Assembly (NCBI GenBank): GCA_017430835.1
Contig: JAFRMD010000098.1
Span: 1-27,716 of the forward strand
From: Methanosphaera sp.
Lineage (GTDB): Archaea > Methanobacteriota > Methanobacteria > Methanobacteriales > Methanobacteriaceae
Direction of reading: 5' to 3'
Length of the DNA stretch: 27,716 nt
Below are positions 13,600 through 23,034 of this stretch, in pieces. The position numbers and the translations under genes are program-made. How positions within the stretch are numbered: position 1 is the first letter of the stretch; each line of letters opens with the position of its first letter. The notes below the pieces were generated by a model. It searched no databases and was not told where the DNA came from. It worked only from the letters and a program-made list of their open reading frames with translations.

Positions 13600-15003
13600 G
13601 TGAAAAAGACAAAAATCATTTGTAGTATCGGACCGGCATCCGATTGCGTTGAGGTTATGAGCAGAATGGTAAACAACGGGATGGATTGTGCACGTATAAA
13701 TCTTAGTCATGCCACACAAGAGAATATACTTAAAACAATCGAGGTAATAAGACAGGTACGTGAAGAATGCAATGTACCCGTAGCAATCATGTATGATACC
13801 AAGGGCCCCGAGTTTAGAACCTTGAAATTCAAGGACGGAAGTGTAACCCTTAAAAAAGGTGACACAATTAAAATGAGCAAGAGTTGCATAATTGGAGATG
13901 AATATGAATTTGGAGTCAATCACTCAGAAGCAATCGACTTTATAGAAGTAGGTGACAAGGTACTTATAGACAATGCATTGCTTGAATTAAAGGTCATTGA
14001 AAAAAAAGAGGATTATGTTGTATTGGAAGCCCTGGGAAACGGTAAAATCCAGAACAATAAAACGATAAATGTCCCCGACGTTGACCTGAAACTGAAGTTC
14101 ATAAGTGAAGTTGATAAAAAGGACATTACCTTTGCGGCAAAGCATGCATGTGACTATCTTGCATTATCATTTGTAAATACGAAAGAAGACGTAATAGAGG
14201 CTCGAGAAATTATTAAAGAATCTGGTGGAGATGCTCTCATAATCTCAAAGATTGAAAGCAAGAAGAGCATTGAAAATATTGATGAGATAATCGATGAATC
14301 CGACGGCATCATGGTAGCACGTGGAGACTTGGGAGTAGAAGTTCCGATGGAGGAGCTGCCGATGCTTCAGAAAAGCATTATCAGAAAATGTCGTCAAAAG
14401 GGTAAGTTTGCCATTGTAGCTACCGAAATGCTGGCATCCATGTATGAAAATCCCCGACCTACAAGAGCGGAGGTATCGGATGTTGCCAATGCAATACTTG
14501 ATGGAACCGATTGTGTGATGCTCTCCGGTGAAACCACTGTCGGAAAGTATCCTATAGAGGCAGTCAGGATAATGAGCAGAATATGTAAAAATGTGGAATC
14601 AAAAATCGACTATACTAAACACGTCAAGTATCAGGGAATAATAGGAATCAGCGATAGCATTGCCAAGTTGGTTGTGGATGCCGTTGAATACTCTGATATT
14701 AAAGCGATAGTCACGCCTACCATGACAGGTTTATCAGCCCGTCAGATTAGTAATTTCAGACCAAACACCATGATACTAGCCTGCTGTCCATCAAATCACA
14801 TAGCAGAGAAAGTTGCCCTGAACTTCGGAGTAAAGCCAGTACTGACGGATATATATGAAAATACCGATGAAATGATTGAAAACTCCAGAAAAATAGCTAA
14901 AGAAGAATTTGACTTGAATGAAGGTGATTTGATAGTAGTTACCGGTGGATTTCCATTAGGTAAGACCAACAAAACCAATGATTTGAGAATTGTGGAAATA
15001 TGA
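13600..15003 (+). CDS. pyk: Pyruvate kinase
   Basis: This enzyme transfers the phosphoryl group of phosphoenolpyruvate to ADP, giving pyruvate and ATP in the cytoplasm. The 467 residues match the bacterial/archaeal length. Substrate residues are in ARINLSHAT (R32, N34, S36, H37), with D66 in DTKGPEFR. The catalytic Lys is in IISKIES (K217) followed by E219 for metal, and MVARGDLGVEVP (238-249) is intact. The usual TQML is TEML here. The C-terminal regulatory domain (about 345-467) has the SARQISNFRP phosphate-binding-like segment. Translation starts at a GTG; an ATG two bases upstream is out of frame. The leader can fold over the ribosome site. It converges on ppaC. Confidence 0.97.
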   Translation: MKKTKIICSIGPASDCVEVMSRMVNNGMDCARINLSHATQENILKTIEVIRQVREECNVPVAIMYDTKGPEFRTLKFKDGSVTLKKGDTIKMSKSCIIGDEYEFGVNHSEAIDFIEVGDKVLIDNALLELKVIEKKEDYVVLEALGNGKIQNNKTINVPDVDLKLKFISEVDKKDITFAAKHACDYLALSFVNTKEDVIEAREIIKESGGDALIISKIESKKSIENIDEIIDESDGIMVARGDLGVEVPMEELPMLQKSIIRKCRQKGKFAIVATEMLASMYENPRPTRAEVSDVANAILDGTDCVMLSGETTVGKYPIEAVRIMSRICKNVESKIDYTKHVKYQGIIGISDSIAKLVVDAVEYSDIKAIVTPTMTGLSARQISNFRPNTMILACCPSNHIAEKVALNFGVKPVLTDIYENTDEMIENSRKIAKEEFDLNEGDLIVVTGGFPLGKTNKTNDLRIVEI

Positions 15004-15010
15004 ATGTAAA

Positions 15011-15035
15011 AAAATAGAACATGATGTTCTATTTT
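15011..15035 (+). terminator. Stem-loop after pyk
   Basis: Perfect 10-bp arms AAAATAGAAC and GTTCTATTTT enclose the loop ATGAT, 8 bases after the pyk stop, followed by AT-rich sequence. It most likely ends the pyk transcript. A weaker, bulged stem near 15083-15104 could serve the opposite strand. Confidence 0.65.
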
Positions 15036-15126
15036 AATTTATAACATATTTTAGGAAGTTATTTTCTTTAATCCGTTATTAAAGGATTCTAAGAAATCCC
15101 TTTTTTTGTAAATGAAGAAAGAATCT

Positions 15127-16047
15127 TTAAGCACTTTCCGTCATTATCGGTACAACCTGTTTCTTGCGTGAAATGACACCCTCAAGCAAAACGGTATTAT
15201 CTTCTAATTTCACATCATATGCCTTCTCGACAAGAGCTGCATTAGCACCAAGTGCTATAACCTGAGAGTTGCCGTTTATGATATCAGTAATTAACAGCAT
15301 GAACAGATCCAGATTTTCATCTTCTATTATCTTATTCATCCCCTCTTCCAGTTCATCCTTCATCATCATGACATCTGATATGTCGGCGGTATTTACCTGA
15401 TTTACAATAGACTTTACATTTTTGAAGTCGATTTGCTTTGCATCCAATGACAATATTTCTTCAATTGTGAACTCACTTAGGTCGGTTCCAGCCTTAAGCA
15501 TTTCCAATCCATACTCCTCATAGTCAATACCTGCAATTTCGGCAAGTTTTTTGACTGCCTGTATGTCATCATCTGTTGTTGTCGGCGACTTCAAAAGCAA
15601 GGTATCTGATATGATGGCTGACAGCATCAAAGTGGCTATTTCTTTATTTATTTCAACATCATTTTCCTCATACAGCTTACATAGAATTGTCTGGGTACAG
15701 CCGACCGGTTCAAATCTTAAATATAACGGATATGAAGTTTCCAGTGCAAGCTTATGATGATCCACAACCTTTAAAATTCTTGCATTTTCCAGGTTATCAA
15801 CGGACTCCGCCGGAGAGTTATGGTCAACCAATATGACATTAGCATCATCCTCCACTTTATCCAGTAAGTCCGGTGCTTCGATATCCAGATAATTCAATAT
15901 GAACTCGGTTTCCTTGTTAATGTTTCCTAACCTGTAGGCTTTGGCTTCGACATTGCCTAGTTTTTTTTCCAAGTTTGCCATTACCAAACTTGACGTTATT
16001 GTGTCACTATCAGGACTTTTATGTCCAAATACTAAAGTTTCAACCAT
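15127..16047 (-). CDS. ppaC: Manganese-dependent inorganic pyrophosphatase
   Basis: This family II (DHH) pyrophosphatase hydrolyses pyrophosphate to two phosphates and so pulls biosynthetic reactions forward. The 306-residue length is typical. Metal ligands fit the family: H9, D13 and D15 (FGHKSPDSDT), D75 (VDHNSP), H97 in VVDHHK, and D149 (IISDTLLLKSPTTT). The C-terminal substrate-binding loop SRKKQVVP (293-300) is present. There is no CBS insert, so the short unregulated form is expected. AAGGAGA precedes the ATG. It converges on pyk. Upstream (16142-16157) a consensus GGAGG precedes an ATG-TGA start-stop pair on the same strand, possibly in its leader. Confidence 0.97.
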   Translation of the reverse strand: MVETLVFGHKSPDSDTITSSLVMANLEKKLGNVEAKAYRLGNINKETEFILNYLDIEAPDLLDKVEDDANVILVDHNSPAESVDNLENARILKVVDHHKLALETSYPLYLRFEPVGCTQTILCKLYEENDVEINKEIATLMLSAIISDTLLLKSPTTTDDDIQAVKKLAEIAGIDYEEYGLEMLKAGTDLSEFTIEEILSLDAKQIDFKNVKSIVNQVNTADISDVMMMKDELEEGMNKIIEDENLDLFMLLITDIINGNSQVIALGANAALVEKAYDVKLEDNTVLLEGVISRKKQVVPIMTESA

Positions 16048-16254
16048 GAAAATTCTCCTTTTTATATATTTTATTAAACAGTATCGTCTATGTTATTAGC
16101 TTATCTTATTCATCAATATTAAGTCTATTGATTCATTATCATCACATGAAAGCCTCCTGCAATTTACTACTAGTAACAAAGAATGAAAAAATAACATGGG
16201 TCTTGGAAAATGTTAGTCAAAAAAATAATTAACAATAGGAACATATATAAACAT

Positions 16255-16347
16255 ATGAACGAAAATCAACAAAGTATCTTAAATAACGATGAACTAATGG
16301 TAGCGTTGAAAATCAGTTGGTCAAATTACTATTTAAAGCAAATTTAG
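16255..16347 (+). pseudogene. Possible 30-residue fragment cut at an IS end
   Basis: A 30-codon frame (beginning MNENQQSILNNDELMVAL, with later KISWSNYYLKQI) ends two bases before the solo insertion-sequence end at 16350. It reads like the N-terminus of a soluble protein and has a TATA-like ACATATATAAAC just upstream, but no ribosome site. It may be what is left of a gene after an insertion and deletion. I cannot identify the parent. Confidence 0.3.
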
Positions 16348-16349
16348 GG

Positions 16350-16371
16350 GCTGTTGAAAATGTGGTTGAAA
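16350..16371 (+). repeat. Solo copy of the IS left terminal repeat
   Basis: These 22 bases, starting GCTGTTGAAAATG and ending GGTTGAAA, are identical to the left end of the intact IS at 23315-23336 and in the same orientation. Similarity continues weakly for about 18 more bases (TTCAACAATATAAC here, TTCAATAATTTAAC in the IS). No matching right end was found between here and the adhesin gene, so this is a relic or one end of a composite unit. Confidence 0.8.
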
Positions 16372-16862
16372 CTTCAACAATATAACAATTATTACATAAC
16401 TGAAGAAAAAAACAAAGATTTCAACACAATCCCCCAGAAAAAACCAAAAAAACATTCACCCACATTCGAAGTGACACAAAAAGACCCCTACATCCTAAGA
16501 TATGCTATGGAAAAAAGAATGAAAAATACAATTACGATTAATGATATCATATAGCTACCCAATTAATATAAAAATAGAATTATACATACCTTTAAAATCC
16601 TTTAATCCAATTCATAGAAATCAAAAACTTTTCGGCAAAGCCTCACCTAAAACAGTCAGAAACATAACCCAAGATGCTGTCATCCCAATGGCAAAAAATA
16701 CCTGTTGATTTATATGAGAGATATAAACATCCATTATTGAATAATCTACCTGAAATAAGGCTAGAAGAACAAATAGATGCAAATTTCCCTAAGGCTTCCC
16801 TCGGATTTGATAGCATATCACCAATGAATAAAAAATATATTAAAACTGAATTGATGAGTTGA
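16372..16862 (+). pseudogene. Decayed gene in three frames, identity unknown
   Basis: Three successive open stretches in different frames look like one broken gene. The first, to about 16554, contains KKHSPTFEVTQKDPYILR. The second, about 16541-16710, contains NQKLFGKASPKTVRNITQDA. The third, about 16674-16862, contains LEEQIDANFPKASLGFDS. Frame changes fall near 16545 and 16690. The residue composition is protein-like and unlike a random AT-rich frame, and the first part uses C/A-ending codons. I do not recognise the parent protein. The start is fused to the solo IS end. The stretch from 16863 to 17118 has no gene. Confidence 0.4.
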
Positions 16863-17118
16863 ATTTGTGGAAAAATTAGATATTGCCAACCAATCAAAGG
16901 ATTAGCAAGAACGTGCAACAATTCCGTTTAGATGTTTTTTAACAAATTTTCTTATGACTATGTTCATAATTATCAAACATGACCTGATATTATGTTTAAT
17001 AAATAATATAAAAACATATACAATTCACATAGCTAAATAATTGTCGCACACCCTCTTAGCAAAGAAAAAAATAAAAATGTGGGAGGTTAAAAATCAGAGT
17101 TACTACAATAATTTCAAG

Positions 17119-20100
17119 CTATGCCACAATACTAATTGTCTGATTAGCTTCAAGCCGGTCATAGCCTGACGCGGTAAATACTGCTTTCAAGGTGTATGTT
17201 GTAGCCTTGAGGTCTCCAATATTATAACCTGATAAGGTTGCTACTCCATTGGAGCCTACCTTGGCATAGATTACCTTACCATTAGAATCCTTAAGGGTCT
17301 TACCATTTATTTTAAAGACTACCTTACCCGTGGTTATCGACGTGGTTCCTGCTTGTACTCTGGCTGTTATTGTTATATTCGTGTTTGCTTGTATGCTTTC
17401 TGGTAGTTCGTCTATTGTGAGTGTTGCCTCTGGTTTTGTTACTTGTACAGAGATTTCACTTGTTTCTTTGTTATACTTGCTTGTTCCAGTGTATGTTGCT
17501 TGTACTGTGATGTTGGTGTCTGCCATTGAATCTGGTATTGTGTACTCAGCGGTTGCTACTCCATCTGTTACCTTAGCATAGATTACCTTACCGTTAGCGT
17601 CTTTTAGTGTTTTACCGTTTACCTTGAATACTACTTTACCACCAGTTATGTTGTTTTCAAGTTGATCGGTTAGTCTAGCTGTTAGTGTCACGGTTTGTCC
17701 GGCTGTTAGCGTTATTTCATCGATTGTTAGTTGTGTGACTGGTTTTTGTATGTTGAGTGTTACCGTGGCATTACTTTTTGCATATTCATTACTTTCTGGA
17801 TTGTATGTTGCGGTTATGGTTGAATTGATTTCCTCGTTGAATGTTACGGTGGTTGTTGCTGTTCCATCTGTTACTTGTGCTTCTGCTATGATGTTTCCCT
17901 CACCGTCAGTAAATGTTACAGTACCTGTGGTCATGTTATTAGCATTTTCATCCGTTACAGTTGCTGTGAGTATTGTTGACATATACATTACACTCGATAT
18001 GTCATCTAATGATACTATTGTATCTATTGGTGGGATGGAGATATTAATTATTTGTGTTGTATTGTTATAGAAAACCCACCCAGTAAATTCAACGATTATT
18101 AAATTATCTTCTGTAGGGGTAATATTAATAAATACATCTTCACCTGTTATGTCTGTTTGTTCTACTATGATGTTATCATTGTTATCTTTGATCATTATTG
18201 TTCCTTCAATTATATTTTCACCAAATATGTTTTGTACATATAAGTTGAAGTTAACATTGTCGTTATCTTTTCTTACTTTACTGTTAGTGATTATCACATC
18301 ACCTAATGTAGTATTTAAAGGTATTGTTATGGAGTTATTGTTGTAATCATCTGTTTCATCGAAAATTATTGTCATATTTTCTGCTAAAATCCAATCTTCC
18401 TCTGTTTTCAAGGTTATTGTAGCAATACCCTCTGTTATGTTTACAGTTTCTACTTGTGTATCAAATTTTAATTTAATTGTCCCATTAGGAACTGCCACGT
18501 TACTATTGTTTTCAGTTAAATGAACTGTTATCGTTGTATTTTCATTAACCTTTGCAGAAAACTCATCTACTTCAATGTTTACATCTTTTTTAGTGATATT
18601 GACAAGTTTATAATTGGTTGTATTTTGATATTTGTTGTTTGAGTAGTACCATACTTTAAGTGGCATTGTTTTCACATCAGATGATTTTACAATTATTGTT
18701 GCAACACCATTAGTTAATGTGCTATTTGCTTGGAACACTCCATCTAAATATACTTCAACATACCCATTTAGAACATTTGTATCCGTGTTGTTATTGATTA
18801 CGGAAATTGTAATATTTTCTGGTGTGTCTTTGCATATTTTATCTGAACTATCGATTTGTATATCAACTGGATATAATGGATAATTACCTGTCCAGATTAA
18901 TCTGTTTTTTAGAGCTGAATCTTCACCATAAAGGTTACCTTTAATTAAGGTATTATTTGTAGAAACTGAATTTAAAGACATCACATGGTTGTTTATAGTA
19001 TAATTTTCAGTAGTAATTATAGTATTGTTAATGAAATTACATTGTCGGGCATTATTCGTTTTTATAGTATTGTATAATAATGAATTTGTAATATTACTCC
19101 AAGGTGAATTCACATTTACTCCGTTAACTACAGTACAATTATCTATATTAATGGATGATGATCTAGTAGTAATTGATCCATTAATATATATATTTGAAAT
19201 ATTTGATCCAGAACTACCACTTACGAAGTTAATGTTCGTATTGATATATCCTTGATTTTTAAATCCTATAATGTTCACTGGTTTATCTATTGTAATTTCT
19301 GCTACACTATCCGTTTCTGAATTAGGCGTGTATTTATTAACTAGTAATAGTGCAGATTCAGTCACATTACTATCAAGAATACCATCAAATGGACTAATCC
19401 CATATCTAATCCAATTAACACTTCTATTTACATAAAATACATTATCAACATAAGTGCCTAATGCACTATTGTCTTGATTATTTAGAATAACACTTGTATC
19501 GTCTTTATGTAAATTTTCATCAATATGAAATGCACCAAATTGGACAAAAAATTGATAAATTGATCCAATCGTTGAATTAATCAATGTCAAGTCAAATGGT
19601 CTATTATAATTAAATGAATTAAATCCATATATGCATGAAATCAATTTAGTGTTTAATATTGTAATATTACCTCCAACATATAAATCAGTAATTATGTCAC
19701 TAGTAGTATTGAAAATAGTGAGGTTGTATAATGTTCCACTTTCATTCATGTCAGCTGTACCAAGTGTTATTTGATTTCCTGTTTCTATTTCAGAATAATC
19801 AAAACATATCCAATCATTATCTTTAATATTATCTTTAAGATAATATCCCATGTTATTTGTATTTATTGTTAAAAATTGTTCATAATTAGTATCGTTAATA
19901 ATAACATATAAATTTGTAGGAGTATTGTTTTCTAGTATTGCTGTTCCATTTATTGAATCAGAACCTCTTGCAAGATAACTGGCTAATTTATTGTTGGTGA
20001 TGGTAATATTTTCACCGGCACTAGATTTAATATCAATAGCATAATCATTATTAGCCGTGGTTATAATATTATTATTAATTAGGACATTATCCCCAGATAT

Positions 20101-21255
20101 CGTAACATGTTCTACAGTATTGTTTTCAAAAGTTGTATTATTAGAAATTAGGACATTTTTAAATGTATTATTGTAAACTTTAGATTTTCCGACTGATGTG
20201 GTATACTCATTTACAAAATTATTGTTGTATACTTCACCCTTAAAAGGTAATCCTGTATCTCCACGTAAAATAATATTGTTTCTGAATATTACATTGCCTA
20301 TTTCAGTATCTGTTCCATATTCTGGATCACTATATTGACCTGTTACAGCTAAGTTTGAATGATTGATAGTATTGTTTTCAATAAGATGTCCGTATCCTTC
20401 CAGTACTAGACCCCAACAAGTCATCATACTTTCTGGTACATTATATGATCGAATGATATTATTTCTAAGTGTGATATTTACATTGTGTGGTATTGGATTT
20501 TCGTTTCCGGTATTATATGTTGTTAAGTATAACAAATTTCCAATCATTTTTCCTGTATCAACATATCCTTCAACGGTATTGTTTTCGAATAGACAATTGT
20601 ATGCTATTGCAAATACTACATTACTATGCCCACCATTACTTTCTGTTCTGAAGTAGCTGTTGGTTATTGTGATGTTTTCTGATCCTTCACGTATACTTAC
20701 TGCACCAACATTTCTTCCGATACTGGCATTAGAAATACATGAAACATTATTTATTACCACATCTCTTGTATGTTCTACAGATAATCTCGTGTTATTTAAG
20801 ACTATTCCTGTAATATTTGTTCCGGCACCTTCTTCTGTAATTCTAAATATTCCTCCTTCACTTTCAGCATAATCAAGGTAATCACCCGTATGGAAGTTAA
20901 TATATCCATCATTTGTAGAGGAGATTATATTCACCGGTTTTGATATATCTAGTGCAAAGTTTGCACTATCAAGTTTTCCTTGAATATCTATCGTATCACC
21001 AGCAGATACATTTTCATTAAACTGCTTATCAGTAACGTAATCTTTATAATTACTACTGTTTAAAACTATTGTTTTGGGTTCAGTTTTAATATTTTTTTCA
21101 GTATTTGTAATAGGGTCAGATGTTACAGTTTGATTTTCCGAAACAAAACTTTGTGTATCTGCAATAGTATCTTCAGAATCTACTGCATAAATTACACTTG
21201 AACCTATTATTAATATTAAAAAAAATAAAAAAAGGGTTTGTTTATAATATTTCAT
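17119..21255 (-). CDS. Large secreted adhesin-like protein (1378 residues)
   Basis: A signal peptide (residues 1-26, core LFLFFLILIIGSSVIYA) leads into an Asn-rich beta-helix region to about residue 800, with many NNTF/NNxI turns. A series of Ig-like modules follows. The last two are close copies sharing GKTLKD-NGKVIYAKV, reflected in a DNA repeat at 17237-17640. The protein ends at the last module with no membrane anchor, sortase motif or obvious cell-wall-binding repeat. Sequons for N-glycosylation are numerous. It is the second gene of a pair: its ATG lies four bases after the stop of the preceding adhesin-like gene, without its own ribosome site, implying translational coupling. A role in attachment at the cell surface is inferred from the family. 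Confidence 0.88.
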   Translation of the reverse strand: MKYYKQTLFLFFLILIIGSSVIYAVDSEDTIADTQSFVSENQTVTSDPITNTEKNIKTEPKTIVLNSSNYKDYVTDKQFNENVSAGDTIDIQGKLDSANFALDISKPVNIISSTNDGYINFHTGDYLDYAESEGGIFRITEEGAGTNITGIVLNNTRLSVEHTRDVVINNVSCISNASIGRNVGAVSIREGSENITITNSYFRTESNGGHSNVVFAIAYNCLFENNTVEGYVDTGKMIGNLLYLTTYNTGNENPIPHNVNITLRNNIIRSYNVPESMMTCWGLVLEGYGHLIENNTINHSNLAVTGQYSDPEYGTDTEIGNVIFRNNIILRGDTGLPFKGEVYNNNFVNEYTTSVGKSKVYNNTFKNVLISNNTTFENNTVEHVTISGDNVLINNNIITTANNDYAIDIKSSAGENITITNNKLASYLARGSDSINGTAILENNTPTNLYVIINDTNYEQFLTINTNNMGYYLKDNIKDNDWICFDYSEIETGNQITLGTADMNESGTLYNLTIFNTTSDIITDLYVGGNITILNTKLISCIYGFNSFNYNRPFDLTLINSTIGSIYQFFVQFGAFHIDENLHKDDTSVILNNQDNSALGTYVDNVFYVNRSVNWIRYGISPFDGILDSNVTESALLLVNKYTPNSETDSVAEITIDKPVNIIGFKNQGYINTNINFVSGSSGSNISNIYINGSITTRSSSINIDNCTVVNGVNVNSPWSNITNSLLYNTIKTNNARQCNFINNTIITTENYTINNHVMSLNSVSTNNTLIKGNLYGEDSALKNRLIWTGNYPLYPVDIQIDSSDKICKDTPENITISVINNNTDTNVLNGYVEVYLDGVFQANSTLTNGVATIIVKSSDVKTMPLKVWYYSNNKYQNTTNYKLVNITKKDVNIEVDEFSAKVNENTTITVHLTENNSNVAVPNGTIKLKFDTQVETVNITEGIATITLKTEEDWILAENMTIIFDETDDYNNNSITIPLNTTLGDVIITNSKVRKDNDNVNFNLYVQNIFGENIIEGTIMIKDNNDNIIVEQTDITGEDVFINITPTEDNLIIVEFTGWVFYNNTTQIINISIPPIDTIVSLDDISSVMYMSTILTATVTDENANNMTTGTVTFTDGEGNIIAEAQVTDGTATTTVTFNEEINSTITATYNPESNEYAKSNATVTLNIQKPVTQLTIDEITLTAGQTVTLTARLTDQLENNITGGKVVFKVNGKTLKDANGKVIYAKVTDGVATAEYTIPDSMADTNITVQATYTGTSKYNKETSEISVQVTKPEATLTIDELPESIQANTNITITARVQAGTTSITTGKVVFKINGKTLKDSNGKVIYAKVGSNGVATLSGYNIGDLKATTYTLKAVFTASGYDRLEANQTISIVA
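17237..17640 (-). repeat. DNA-level tandem Ig-module repeat in the adhesin gene
   Basis: Segments 17237-17328 and 17552-17640 align over about 90 bases (for example CATAGATTACCTTACC in both), roughly 315 bp apart. Each encodes the strand pair around GKTLKD-NGKVIYAK of one Ig-like module. Repeats of this kind allow module gain or loss by recombination. Confidence 0.75.
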
Positions 21256-21259
21256 ACTA

Positions 21260-22861
21260 TCATTGGTAAGCTACATTATTTCCTATATCTATATAACAGT
21301 TTGACCATATTCCAGCATTTCCATGTCTTACTTGTCCAGGATTAGTACCTAGTCCAGTCATATAATTACCACCTATGGTGTTTACTCCAGTAGAACAAAA
21401 CATGGCAGAGTATGCTTCAACACTTCCAGTATCAACCACATAAATATGGTTTCCTACAATATAGTTATATGTTGATGTCTCATTTAATTTTATTCCTGTT
21501 GTAACTGGATATATCGCTTCATAGATATATGGATTAAGTGTTCTTGTTTCTCCTGTTATTATAAAGTAGTTGTCTGTTATGTTGTTGTAACTTGAATTGT
21601 ATATTCCAAGTCCCATTGTTACATTTCCATATGTGTGAACATTATTATTTGTAATATTGTTGTAATCTGCATTGTTTAACTCAATACCATATGCTATGGT
21701 TGAGTTTAATGAGATTGTATTATCATCTATTTCATTGAAATATGTTTCACATACTTCTGATTGGTATAATTCTGTAGACAATACAATTCCATATGCAAAT
21801 GCTTCAAGACTCATTGTAGTACCACTTGTTGCAGTACAGTTACCTGTTATCTGATTGGATTTAATTTTAGAGTTCGTTGTTGATGTTGCTTGTATTCCAG
21901 CTACATGATTACTACCATTAACGGTTATGATATTATTATTAACATTCATATTGCTAAGGTAGTAACTTAATGAGATACCATACATATACTCTGATCCGTT
22001 GACATTTACAGTATTATAATTTATATTATCATATTGAGAATTATTCAGTATTGCTATTCCATCAAAAGTACTTGCCATAGTATGGTCAACAGTTGGACTA
22101 GTACTGTTAACATTAACTATATTATATGTCACATCAGTATGATTAGTATTGTTTAATAAAATCCCACTAATTTGTGGTGCTCCATAATAATCTGGTTCTT
22201 CAGCATCTTCAGGAATTGGGAACCAGTTCATCTCTTGTGGATAAGCAGTTACATTTACTTGGTTTTCTGTAACAGTCACATAATCAGACATTGCCACATA
22301 TATACCAAATGTATCACCAGATGTTTCTTTACGATATGTAACAATATTATCATTTACAATTACATTTGTAGAACCAGTGATTGTAATTGGATAATTTGTG
22401 TTTGTATTTTCAAATTCTAAATTAGATATTTGCAAGTTTGTTCCACTTAATGCAAATGCGGAGTTTGTTAGTTTTGCACCAGTAGTACTTGTAAATATAA
22501 CATTTTGCTTATTTGTTGCCGTGATTGTACCTAGTGTTAAATCTGTTATAATGTCATAAGTCGTGTCATCATCAATTGTAGTTAAGTCATCTAAGCTGTC
22601 TACTGATACACTATGTGTTGTTGTTATACTGCTAGTTGCACCCCTATTTGGGGTTTCTTTTTTATATTCATTGCCTGTATTAATTACATCATTATCAGAA
22701 ACAGTACTCTGTTCTGAAACTACTTCACTTGTCACATCAGCTGGTGTATCAGTAATGACACCTGTATCATCAATATCATCAGTTGCACTTACCGTCGATA
22801 TGGCTAAAAGTAGTGTAAATAATGTTAATACAAAGAACATTCTTTTAACATTCTTATCCAT
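21260..22861 (-). CDS. Secreted beta-helix adhesin-like protein without Ig modules
   Basis: This 533-residue protein starts MDKNVKRMFFVLTLFTLLLA with a signal peptide cleaved near VSA (about residue 26). A Thr/Val/Asp-rich linker runs to about 100. The rest, to the last residue, is Asn/Thr/Tyr-rich beta-helix repeats (such as NNADYNNITNNNVHTYGN). It lacks the Ig-like C-terminal part seen in its neighbour, as if that half were lost or supplied by the next gene. I chose the ATG at 22861 because AGGTGA lies 7 bases before it; an ATG six codons upstream would overlap this site. It heads the two-gene adhesin unit. The IS end lies about 450 bases upstream. Confidence 0.85.
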   Translation of the reverse strand: MDKNVKRMFFVLTLFTLLLAISTVSATDDIDDTGVITDTPADVTSEVVSEQSTVSDNDVINTGNEYKKETPNRGATSSITTTHSVSVDSLDDLTTIDDDTTYDIITDLTLGTITATNKQNVIFTSTTGAKLTNSAFALSGTNLQISNLEFENTNTNYPITITGSTNVIVNDNIVTYRKETSGDTFGIYVAMSDYVTVTENQVNVTAYPQEMNWFPIPEDAEEPDYYGAPQISGILLNNTNHTDVTYNIVNVNSTSPTVDHTMASTFDGIAILNNSQYDNINYNTVNVNGSEYMYGISLSYYLSNMNVNNNIITVNGSNHVAGIQATSTTNSKIKSNQITGNCTATSGTTMSLEAFAYGIVLSTELYQSEVCETYFNEIDDNTISLNSTIAYGIELNNADYNNITNNNVHTYGNVTMGLGIYNSSYNNITDNYFIITGETRTLNPYIYEAIYPVTTGIKLNETSTYNYIVGNHIYVVDTGSVEAYSAMFCSTGVNTIGGNYMTGLGTNPGQVRHGNAGIWSNCYIDIGNNVAYQ

Positions 22862-22953
22862 AATGTTTTCACCTTCCATATACGATATATTTTGATAATA
22901 ATTAATATGGAATTAATTTGCCTTTACTGAATTATTGGAATATTCATTGTAAA

Positions 22954-23034
22954 TCAGTAGTATTTTTTCCATACTCCCTTTGTGATATGGTGCTTGTCAA
23001 GAAAGAAACGTGTATCCAGAAAAACATTGCCGTT
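22954..23034 (-). pseudogene. Possible C-terminal gene remnant
   Basis: In this otherwise AT-rich 450-base gap, a 26-codon open stretch on the minus strand (containing NGNVFLDTRFFLDKHHITK) ends at a TGA at 22954-22956. Its base composition is richer in G+C than its surroundings. The same DNA can fold (TCCCTT/AAGGGA, GAAACG/CGTTTC and a CTTGTCAAG hairpin), so a structured RNA is the alternative. The rest of 22862-23314 holds only the promoter of the adhesin pair. Confidence 0.25.

Noticed and set aside
16302..16325. Another degenerate IS end (GCGTTGAAAATCAGTTGG)
   Set aside because: It resembles the terminal repeat only with an indel and several changes, and lies within the 30-codon frame; the match is too weak to claim.
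16354..16554. 66-codon frame starting inside the IS end as an intact gene
   Set aside because: Its TTG start falls within the terminal repeat and the similarity continues in other frames, so it is treated as part of a pseudogene.
16643..16921. 92-codon minus-strand frame
   Set aside because: It lies opposite the decayed plus-strand gene, has no ribosome site, and its composition looks like the complement of coding sequence.
17063..17160. 29-codon plus-strand frame overlapping the adhesin 3' end
   Set aside because: It has no usable ribosome site before its ATG and most of it is antisense to the adhesin coding sequence.
17330..18070. Long plus-strand frames opposite the large adhesin gene
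   Set aside because: They are Val/Ser-rich mirror frames of Asn/Thr/Ile codons on the other strand, without ribosome sites.
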